Assembly: GCF_019219075.1 (NCBI RefSeq)
Contig: NZ_JAHUWJ010000024.1
Coordinates: 1-64,000, forward strand
DNA: 64,000 nt
Direction of reading: 5' to 3'
DNA from: Chitinophaga sp. sic0106
Lineage (GTDB): Bacteria > Bacteroidota > Bacteroidia > Chitinophagales > Chitinophagaceae
The position numbers were made by a program, and so were the translations under genes. The notes under the pieces were generated by a model that saw only the letters and a list, made by a program, of their open reading frames with translations, was not told the DNA's origin and made no database searches. This document shows, piece by piece, positions 27,081-33,542 of the stretch (positions within the stretch are counted from its first letter, which is position 1; each line of letters starts with the position of its first letter).

Positions 27081-29018
27081 TTATAAGTTAAGAATTATAC
27101 CCGTATTAAAGTTAAATCTCCGGGAATTATAGCCTGTAATATCAAAATATTTTATATCTGTAATATTCCGAAACTGCCCGAAAATTTTAAGCAAGTTACC
27201 AAATTTATATTCACCGTAGAGGTCCAGGGTGTAATAATCTCCCATACGATTGCCTGATTCCCAGCGCTCGCCTACATAACGGTAGGTGGCAGCTGCATAA
27301 AATGCAGGTGTAACCTGGTAGCCAAGGGTGGCGTTTACCGCATTCCGTGGGATACGGTAGAGGTTGTAATAAGAAGTGTCCTTCCCATTTTGAGCCGTGC
27401 TGATCTGCCCGTCGGTATAGGAATAGTTTACCGTCAGGTTCAGTCCTTTGGTGATTTCCACATCGGCCTCCAGCTCGCCGCCGTAGGCTTCCTGCTTATC
27501 TGCATTGCGGTATTGACTCATATAGGTAACCGGGTCAAACCAGAAGATCACCAGGTCTTTCGTATGCCGGTAGAATCCCGTTGCTCGAACATTTACCCGC
27601 TTTAATCCAAGCTGGTAGCCCGCTTCGTAGCTGGTGGTTACTTCCGGTTTCAATCCGCTGTTACCATATCCGGGGAAATAAAGTTGATAAAGAGATGGTA
27701 CTTTATACCCTGAAGAAACGTTCAGGAACAGTTTATGGCGCTCATTGATCAGGTACGATGGGTTGATGCTGAAGGTAGCGTTGTTCCCGTACAGGCTATG
27801 ATAATTATAACGTCCGCCGGCATCGAGGTTAAAGCCACCCAGGTTGTGGAGCAATATGGAAGCATAGGCGCTGATCTGGTTGCTGTTTGCGGAATCGGCC
27901 GGAATGTCCGTTATATTCGGAGGAGTGATGGTATCGGTATTCAGTACCAGGAAGTCAAGCTGCATCATGGTGCTGCGGGTAAAGGCAGCGCCGCCTACCA
28001 GCCTTACCTGTTGGCTGAGGTCCACGTTTACAAAGGTTTCCGCCTGGTGAATGTTGGAACGGAAAGAAGTGTTATCATATTTAGCATAACCAAAAGGAGT
28101 AATGTATCCGGAGTCGTTCAGGATATTCCGGTTGGTTTGCTGGAAGCTGTACAACATGTGCCAGCTACCTTTTCCAAAGGTGTAGGTGCTATGAAAGCCA
28201 TGCAGCTGGTAGCGTGATTTCCCGTTGTAATCCTTATCATCCGTAAAAGAATACTCGTCCAGTGCGTGGTGGTAGTCGTTGAAGTTAAAGAGGTATTGCA
28301 GGTTCCAGCGCTTCCCCACGTCGAGGCCGAGCTTCGCAAACACTGCATGCTGGCGGAATCCGTCCTTGTCAAAGTTTGCTTTTCCGGTAGGGTCGTAGGC
28401 GTCGGACATGCCATCTGTTTTTTCGTAGCGGTAGCCTGCGAGGTAGGAGAGTTTATTAACCTGGCCGTGGATGCTGGCGTGGGCCTGCTTATCGTTATAA
28501 CTGCCATATCCTAAGCCGGCGGTGGCGCCCATCTTTTTGCCGCTGCCTTTGCGGGTGATCACGTTGATCACGCCGGCTACGGCGTTGGAGCCATACAGGG
28601 TAGACTGGCTGCCGCGGAGGATTTCAATGCGTTCCACCAGTTCAGCCGGGATGAAGTTGAGGTCAAAGCTGTTGGGGATAGAGGTGGCATCACTCACCGG
28701 TTGACCGTCGATCATGATAAGTGTATTGCCGCTGGAGGCGCCGCGCATGTATACATCCGGCACCGTGCCGGCGGTATTATTGGCACCATTAACGATCAGG
28801 CCAGCCTGCTCATTGAGGATGGCGGCTACGGATTTGCCGCTGTTCCTGTCCAGATACTCGCGGGATAGGATAGTGACTACCTTACCGGTTTCACTGGCTT
28901 TCTGGGGGCCTTTGGTGGCAGTAACCGTAACGCCGGAAAGGTGGCTGATCCGGCTGGAGTCCTGCGCCATGGCTGGTATAGCGGCGGCCAGGAGGAGGGT
29001 TGCAATAGTTGTTCTCAA
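27081..29018 (-). CDS. btuB: BtuB-like TonB-dependent corrinoid receptor
   Basis: The 645-residue outer-membrane receptor has a signal peptide (1-18, ending PAMAQ) and the TonB-box region HLSGVTVTATKGPQKA. The plug (about 45-155) includes VYMRGASSGNTLIMIDGQPV and EILRGSQSTLYGSNAVAGVI, and a 22-strand barrel ends FNTGIILNL. Lack of SusD, modest length, and the cob genes downstream identify it as BtuB-type rather than SusC. The only reasonable start is a TTG at 29018, since the next in-frame ATG is inside the signal peptide and a stop lies upstream. It heads the corrinoid operon. Confidence 0.88.
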   Translation of the reverse strand: MRTTIATLLLAAAIPAMAQDSSRISHLSGVTVTATKGPQKASETGKVVTILSREYLDRNSGKSVAAILNEQAGLIVNGANNTAGTVPDVYMRGASSGNTLIMIDGQPVSDATSIPNSFDLNFIPAELVERIEILRGSQSTLYGSNAVAGVINVITRKGSGKKMGATAGLGYGSYNDKQAHASIHGQVNKLSYLAGYRYEKTDGMSDAYDPTGKANFDKDGFRQHAVFAKLGLDVGKRWNLQYLFNFNDYHHALDEYSFTDDKDYNGKSRYQLHGFHSTYTFGKGSWHMLYSFQQTNRNILNDSGYITPFGYAKYDNTSFRSNIHQAETFVNVDLSQQVRLVGGAAFTRSTMMQLDFLVLNTDTITPPNITDIPADSANSNQISAYASILLHNLGGFNLDAGGRYNYHSLYGNNATFSINPSYLINERHKLFLNVSSGYKVPSLYQLYFPGYGNSGLKPEVTTSYEAGYQLGLKRVNVRATGFYRHTKDLVIFWFDPVTYMSQYRNADKQEAYGGELEADVEITKGLNLTVNYSYTDGQISTAQNGKDTSYYNLYRIPRNAVNATLGYQVTPAFYAAATYRYVGERWESGNRMGDYYTLDLYGEYKFGNLLKIFGQFRNITDIKYFDITGYNSRRFNFNTGIILNL

Positions 29019-29030
29019 TATATACGGTAT

Positions 29031-29092
29031 AAAAAAACGAACTACAGATTACGTCGGTTAGCAAAGCTGCAGCGAAACAATCGGTAGTTCGT
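29031..29092 (-). promoter_or_regulatory. Terminator/attenuator-like hairpin in the btuB leader
   Basis: On the minus strand ACGAACTAC (29092-29084) pairs with GTAGTTCGT (29045-29037) across a 38-nt interior containing GCTGCAGC. Seven Ts (29037-29031) follow at once, only 12 nt before the TTG start of btuB. This has the shape of an intrinsic terminator inside the leader. Confidence 0.5.
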
Positions 29093-29096
29093 AAAC

Positions 29097-29127
29097 AAAA
29101 AAAAGCAGGATATCGCTATCCTGCTGA
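29097..29127 (-). terminator. Terminator of the TPR membrane protein gene
   Basis: AGCAGGATA and TATCCTGCT pair around GCGA and are followed by eight Ts on the minus strand, 18 nt after the stop at 29145. Confidence 0.9.
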
Positions 29128-29144
29128 AACTCTTTCGGTGAAAA

Positions 29145-29795
29145 TCAACCAGGCATTCTGGAGATGTATTTGTCCATCTCTTTGATCTGGCTTACTAACT
29201 GTTCGGTAGTAGGCTTCTGTGCCTTGGCTCTGCGGAAATATTCCTTGGCAGATTTAAAGTCGCGGCGGCTCATGGCAATAGACGCCAGGGTGAGCAGTGC
29301 TGCGGCGGTATTTTCTTTATCCGGCAGGCCCATACGAAGAGATTTCTTCAGGTTCTGGTCGGCGGTTTTAAGATCATTTTTCTGGTAAGCGATGGTGCCC
29401 AGCTGGAAGTACTGCATACCTTCGTATTCTTTCATCGGGCTGCCCGACTGAATACTCTGGCGGATGGTGGCTTCTGCTTTGTCCAGGTCGTTACTGTACA
29501 TCGCCATGTTACTTTGCATGAAGAAGTAAACAGAACGGATTGGTTTATACAGCAGTTTAGGAAATTTCACCTGGCTCATTAAAGCGTTCGCTCTGTCAAG
29601 ATCACCGGCTTCCACGGCTTCCTGTACCAGTCGCATAGGTCCAAACATCAGGTGTGTTACCAAACACACTACCGCCAGTACCAATACAATGGTAGCTTCC
29701 CACCAACCCACTGTCAGACCGAGGGCAATACCGCCAATCAACAGGATGATGCCTATTGGAAAGCGATATAGAATAAAAATGTTAAATGCTTTCAT
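29145..29795 (-). CDS. Membrane-anchored TPR protein
   Basis: The 216-residue protein has two N-terminal membrane helices (about 12-45, FPIGIILLIGGIALGLTVGW then ATIVLVLAVVCLVTHLMFG). A cytoplasmic or periplasmic TPR region (about 60-205) includes YEGMQYFQLGTIAYQKNDLKTADQNLKKS, quoted core FQLGTIAYQKNDLKTADQNL, and MSRRDFKSAKEYFRRA. It is conserved in Bacteroidota but of unknown role, probably a protein-protein scaffold. It has its own TATCTTTG promoter and terminator, so it is not part of the btuB operon despite sharing its direction. Confidence 0.75.
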   Translation of the reverse strand: MKAFNIFILYRFPIGIILLIGGIALGLTVGWWEATIVLVLAVVCLVTHLMFGPMRLVQEAVEAGDLDRANALMSQVKFPKLLYKPIRSVYFFMQSNMAMYSNDLDKAEATIRQSIQSGSPMKEYEGMQYFQLGTIAYQKNDLKTADQNLKKSLRMGLPDKENTAAALLTLASIAMSRRDFKSAKEYFRRAKAQKPTTEQLVSQIKEMDKYISRMPG

Positions 29796-29837
29796 GGAGA
29801 ATCTGTTCGTAATTCACTTATTTCTTATACGAGGTGG

Positions 29838-29845
29838 CAAAGATA
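29838..29845 (-). promoter_or_regulatory. -7 promoter element of the TPR membrane protein gene
   Basis: TATCTTTG on the minus strand matches TAnnTTTG, 42 nt before the start codon. Between it and the next terminator (about 29870-29990) I see only a GC-rich stretch with CGGCCTGCGGCCGCAG hairpin potential and no recognisable gene. Confidence 0.65.
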
Positions 29846-29991
29846 ATTAAAAAAGCACCTTAAAAATGGGGGATTTTAGAAATGATCTCTCAGGCTCCGA
29901 AAGCCGGGAGTCTGCCCCTGCTAGTCCCAAAGCACATGAGGCTTGCAAAGTGGACGAGACTTTTCTGGTGGCGGTCTGCGGCCGCAGGCCG

Positions 29992-30024
29992 AAAAAACAA
30001 AACCGGCAGCTCAGCTGCCGGTTT
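29992..30024 (-). terminator. Terminator of the EamA gene
   Basis: AACCGGCAGC and GCTGCCGGTT form a perfect stem around TGA on the minus strand, followed by TTGTTTTTT. Confidence 0.92.
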
Positions 30025-30035
30025 CCAATAATTTG

Positions 30036-30911
30036 CTAACTAAGTTTCTTCCGCAGGTTGGCCATTACAATAGCACCTAATATCACAATGACACCCGCCA
30101 CCTGCACTACCGTAATCTTTTCATGCAGCAGCACCATGGCGGCTATTGTAGCCACCGGCAGCTCAGCCGCGCTGAGGATGGCGCCCAATGAAACGCCGGT
30201 TTGCGGCATCCCCTTTGAAAAAAGGAAAGGGGGCAGTACGGTGCCGAATAAGGCGAGTGGCAGCCCCCATATCCATAAACTGGTTTCCGTAAAACGTCCG
30301 TTAAATAGATATACTGGTGGAAATATTAAGGTGATGATTACAAAAGCCCCTGTTACAATCCATGCGCTTTTCAGCACCGGCGTGAGGGAGCGACCTATGC
30401 GGCCACTCACTACAATGAAAATCGTATAGAAAAAGGCCGCCAGCAGACCAAAACCGATACCGGCCAGGTTGATTTCGGCCGGGCCATTGCTGATAAGCCC
30501 GCCGGCCAGGCAGGTGCCTGCCAGAATCAGCGCTACCGCCACCCATTGCGTGGGTGTTGGCTTCTTCTTATAAATCAGCCATTCTGCCAACATACTCATC
30601 CAGGTAAACTGCATGAGCAGGATAATGCCGATGCTGGCAGGAATGTATTGCACACTTTGATAATAAGTGATACTTACCAGTCCGGTAGAACTACCAAGTA
30701 TAAAACAGGTGCGTGCATCTTTTGATGTCAGACCATAGGTGGCAGCGCCGGAGATCCAGTGAATCAACCAAAGCGCCACCATCCCGTATCCGGCCTGAAG
30801 GCTACATAACTCTCCCAAAGTAAAGCCTTGCTGATAGCCCAGCTTAACGATGGATGAAAGAATTCCGAAACTACATGCCCCAAGCAATACCAGCAAAATG
30901 CCTTTCCACAT
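30036..30911 (-). CDS. EamA/DMT family transporter
   Basis: The 291-residue protein has ten hydrophobic helices arranged as two EamA repeats (about 5-135 and 150-285). Motifs include SITYYQSVQYIPASIGIILL, quoted in part, and PVATIAAMVLLHEKITVVQVAGVIVILGAIV at the end, core LLHEKITVVQVAGVIVILGA. Members export metabolites or amino acids; the substrate cannot be told from sequence. It is a single gene with its own terminator. The 47 bp between it and the MFS gene have no obvious terminator, so read-through from the MFS gene is possible. Confidence 0.9.
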   Translation of the reverse strand: MWKGILLVLLGACSFGILSSIVKLGYQQGFTLGELCSLQAGYGMVALWLIHWISGAATYGLTSKDARTCFILGSSTGLVSITYYQSVQYIPASIGIILLMQFTWMSMLAEWLIYKKKPTPTQWVAVALILAGTCLAGGLISNGPAEINLAGIGFGLLAAFFYTIFIVVSGRIGRSLTPVLKSAWIVTGAFVIITLIFPPVYLFNGRFTETSLWIWGLPLALFGTVLPPFLFSKGMPQTGVSLGAILSAAELPVATIAAMVLLHEKITVVQVAGVIVILGAIVMANLRKKLS

Positions 30912-30958
30912 AACTTAAATTTTTCTATGGTGCGAATGTAGCCTTATTCATGCAATCA

Positions 30959-32185
30959 CTATGCTTTCCGTTTTTCCAGGTTCGGCAGGAGTCCTGTCAG
31001 TAACCCGATCAGCGGAAGATAAGCACACACTTGATATACATAATCAATACTGGTGCTGTCGGCCAGTTTGCCCAGCAATGCTGAACCTACACCAGCCATG
31101 CCAAATGCCAGTCCGAAGAACAGTCCGGCAATCATGCCTACTTTACCCGGTACTAACTCCTGTGCATACACGAGAATGGCTGAAAAGGCGGAAGAGAGAA
31201 TAACGCCAATGAATACACTGAGTATGGCAGTCCAGAAGAGGTTGGCATGCGGCAACAGCAGTGAAAACGGTGCTACTCCAAGGATGGAGATCCAGATCAC
31301 ATACTTTCTGCCGATGCGGTCGCCCAGCGGACCACCAAAGAAAGTACCTGCGGCTACGGCAAACAGGAACACAAAGAGGTATACCTGTGCGCTTTGCACG
31401 CTGACATGGAATTTATTGATCAGATAGAAAGTGTAATAGCTGGTCATGCTGGCCATATAGAAGTATTTGGAGAAGATCAGTACCAGCAGGATTACCAGTG
31501 AAAATATCACGGTAGATGTTGGCAGCTTGGCTCTTTCTATATATTGTGCGGATTTTTTAGGCTTAGCACGGTGCATGTTTTGGGTGTACCATTTGCTGAT
31601 GCGCATCATCACTACGATGGCCAAAAGCGCTGCCAGCGAAAACCAGATCACATTAAACTGCCCGAATGGTACGATGATAGCTGCTGCCAGCAATGGTCCG
31701 AGGGAACTGCCGGCATTACCGCCTACCTGGAACAGCGACTGTGCCATCCCATGCTTACCACCCGAGGCCATGTGTGCCAGCCTGGAGGCTTCCGGGTGGA
31801 AGATGGCAGAACCTACGCCGGTAAGGGCTACGGATACAAGTACCATGGCAAAGGTGTGGGAAAATGCCAGACTCACCAGGCCTACGAGCGTGAAGCTCAT
31901 GCCTATGGCCAGGGAATATGGTTGCGGTTTCTTATCAGTATAGATACCTACCAGCGGCTGCAAAATGGAGGCCGACATCTGAAAGGTCAGGGTAATAAGG
32001 CCCACCTGTGAATAGGTAAGTTTCAGGGAATCCTTTACCAGCGGGTATATTGCTGGTATGAGCGACTGCATGGTGTCATTCAGCAGGTGTGTAAAACTGA
32101 GGGCTATCAGGATAGAGAACACTGTTTGCTGGGCTACTTTCTCCACCACGGCAGGTTCTTGCTGTTCGGCTAATGATGTTGACAT
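30959..32185 (-). CDS. MFS transporter, fosmidomycin-resistance (Fsr) type
   Basis: The 408-residue protein has twelve helices. The N-terminal half carries SFTHLLNDTMQSLIPAIYP and LQPLVGIYTDKKPQPYSLAIG, and GVGSAIFHPEASRLAHMASG is characteristic of the Fsr group. Such proteins export fosmidomycin-like compounds or natural metabolites. The FCD regulator gene lies 53 bp upstream in the same direction, and an operator copy sits at 32202-32221 just before the ATG, so the transporter is probably induced by the regulator's small-molecule ligand. Confidence 0.9.
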   Translation of the reverse strand: MSTSLAEQQEPAVVEKVAQQTVFSILIALSFTHLLNDTMQSLIPAIYPLVKDSLKLTYSQVGLITLTFQMSASILQPLVGIYTDKKPQPYSLAIGMSFTLVGLVSLAFSHTFAMVLVSVALTGVGSAIFHPEASRLAHMASGGKHGMAQSLFQVGGNAGSSLGPLLAAAIIVPFGQFNVIWFSLAALLAIVVMMRISKWYTQNMHRAKPKKSAQYIERAKLPTSTVIFSLVILLVLIFSKYFYMASMTSYYTFYLINKFHVSVQSAQVYLFVFLFAVAAGTFFGGPLGDRIGRKYVIWISILGVAPFSLLLPHANLFWTAILSVFIGVILSSAFSAILVYAQELVPGKVGMIAGLFFGLAFGMAGVGSALLGKLADSTSIDYVYQVCAYLPLIGLLTGLLPNLEKRKA

Positions 32186-32201
32186 GATGTTACTTTTTAA
32201 G

Positions 32202-32221
32202 ATCAGATCATCTGATGTTTG
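32202..32221. promoter_or_regulatory. Putative FCD-regulator operator, MFS copy
   Basis: ATCAGATCATCTGATGTTTG; ATCAGA and TCTGAT form a perfect dyad around TCA. It lies 17 bp upstream of the MFS start codon and recurs with one change at 32909-32928. Confidence 0.65.
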
Positions 32222-32238
32222 ATGGTCAAAAAATCCGG

Positions 32239-32913
32239 TTATCTACCGTGTGTTGCGATTTTAGTAGCGCAGGACCATGCCTTTTTAGGGTCTTTGTCTG
32301 CAATAGCATGCAGCAAAGCCTCATGCAGTTCCTGCGTTTCTTTGAATGTATCTGTATTGCCGTAGCGTTGTACAAATGCCTGTTTGAGCATATTGGCCAC
32401 GGTTCCGTACAGCTCTATCATCAGTTCATTTTTCGCGGCTTCCGCGATGGTGCTGTGAAAGTTGATGTCAGCCTGTATACATGCTTCCAATTGGTTGCTG
32501 ACAGCGTATTCATAGCGCTTTTTCAGAAAGCCTTTCATCTTTTCCACATCTTTCTTTGATCTGAGCAGTGCTGCTTTTTCTGCAATTTTTACTTCCAGCA
32601 CGAGCCTTACTTCGTTCAGGTCCTCAAAATCAGCACGTTGTAAGCGCTGGGTGAGTGGCTCTCCTGAGCCATTTTGTGATGTTACAAACGTCCCTAATCC
32701 CTGTTGTACTTTTACAAAACCGCGATTAGCAAGGATTTTCACCGCCTCGCGGATGCTGCTCCTGCCTACTCCGAATTGTACCATCAGTTCCGGCTCCGGA
32801 GGGAGCTGGTCATCCACCCGGTACCTGCCGGATTCAATTGCGTCCTGTAAAAGGCCGGCCACTTCCTCGGCCAGGCTCATTCGTTTTAAGGGAGAAGTTG
32901 GTTTGCTCATCAT
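32239..32913 (-). CDS. GntR/FadR-type transcriptional regulator with FCD domain
   Basis: The 224-residue protein has a winged HTH (about 15-75, LPPEPELMVQFGVGRSSIRE and AVKILANRGFVKVQQGLGTF) and an all-helical FCD ligand domain (about 95-220) with ADINFHSTIAEAAKNELMIE. Histidines in that helix and in HEALLHAIADKD normally bind a metal that positions a carboxylate ligand. I start at the first of two adjacent ATGs (32913); an upstream TTG would lie inside the promoter. A conserved repeat overlaps its start and another precedes the MFS gene, indicating autoregulation and control of the transporter. Confidence 0.9.
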   Translation of the reverse strand: MMSKPTSPLKRMSLAEEVAGLLQDAIESGRYRVDDQLPPEPELMVQFGVGRSSIREAVKILANRGFVKVQQGLGTFVTSQNGSGEPLTQRLQRADFEDLNEVRLVLEVKIAEKAALLRSKKDVEKMKGFLKKRYEYAVSNQLEACIQADINFHSTIAEAAKNELMIELYGTVANMLKQAFVQRYGNTDTFKETQELHEALLHAIADKDPKKAWSCATKIATHGR

Positions 32914-32936
32914 ATCATCTGATGTTTGCAAAGGTA
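32909..32936 (-). promoter_or_regulatory. FCD regulator promoter with overlapping operator
   Basis: TACCTTTG (32936-32929, minus strand) fits the -7 consensus, and the operator copy ATCATATCATCTGATGTTTG (32909-32928, plus strand) directly abuts it and covers the expected start of transcription and the ATG. Confidence 0.65.
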
Positions 32937-33108
32937 AATGAATTAAAATTGGTCTGAAAAATTGATTTTAGGGAGATGTTACAGTTTCCATTGGTCAGGT
33001 GCTGTGTGTAGAATCGGCTACTATGGCGGGGAAGCATTCCGGGAGATTCCGATGTTTAAATGGAAAAGTTGTCATGAAAGATGTTACGGGACAATATTAA
33101 TCAACAGC

Positions 33109-33235
33109 GTAGAGACGGGCTGCGCCCGTCTCCTCGGGATAATCTCTTTTGCAATCATCGCCAGGTTCCTTAAGGCCATTCACTAATAAATATCGCGATG
33201 ATTGAAACGAGGAGACGGCCGCGGCCCGTCTCTAC
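33109..33235. repeat. 127-bp palindromic (MITE/BIME-like) element
   Basis: Left arm 33109-33136 (GTAGAGACGGGCTGCGCCCG then TCTCCTCG) is matched by the inverse right arm 33208-33235 with only a few mismatches. An inner pair CAATCATCGC (33152-33161) / GCGATGATTG (33195-33204) continues the dyad, and the centre holds CCTTAAGG. Each outer arm is also a small hairpin. It has no coding capacity. Similar GTAGAGACGG palindromes recur in other bacterial genomes as REP-type repeats. Confidence 0.75.
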
Positions 33236-33277
33236 ATCAGGAAACAGTGCGGCTTCCATGGTTAAGCGGGTTAATGT

Positions 33278-33403
33278 TTAATCCCCGCCACCCCCGCATC
33301 CGCCACCGCAGCCACTGCATCCGCTGCATCCGCTACTACTGCATCCACTGCAACCGGAAGTCCAGCTGGTTCCACCACGCTGGCTTGCGCATAACCATTC
33401 CCA
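33278..33403 (-). pseudogene. Gly/Cys-rich C-terminal coding remnant
   Basis: The minus strand has an open frame without a start codon. It ends SGCSGCSSSGCSGCSGCG then GGCGGGGD and stops at 33278. Such Gly-Cys tails occur at the ends of some Bacteroidota membrane proteins and peptides. Another frame over 33310-33470 reads plausibly (KDLCQDIVGMVMRKPAWWNQ) but stops before the tail, as expected after a frameshift. It could equally be a chance product of the imperfect 9-bp GCATCCGCT-like repeat. No function claimed. Confidence 0.3.
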
Positions 33404-33542
33404 CTATATCCTGGCATAAGTCCTTCCAGTAGGCCCCCCAAACGCTTATCACAAATGATTTTAATTTTCTGTTATTAAATCCTATTTTGTCACATTCAGC
33501 CTATACCGCTTACGTTACAACTAGTATTAATTAAATTGCTAT

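Larger units (their letters stand above)
32937..33542. other. Gene-free 0.6-kb region between the FCD regulator and the S9 peptidase
   Basis: No convincing intact gene is present on either strand. It contains a 127-bp palindromic element (33109-33235) and a Gly/Cys-coding minus-strand fragment (33278-33403). AT-rich DNA at about 33450-33540 should hold the peptidase promoter, but no clear TAnnTTTG is visible there. Short open frames in the left part look non-coding. Confidence 0.7.

Noticed and set aside
29019..29144. Cobalamin riboswitch upstream of btuB
   Set aside because: The gap is only 126 bp and contains two simple hairpins; no riboswitch core or B12-box context was seen.
33290..33350. 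Possible CRISPR or tandem-repeat array (GCATCCGCT-like units)
   Set aside because: Units are about 9 bp, imperfect and without spacers. They are explained by Gly-Ser-Cys codon repetition.
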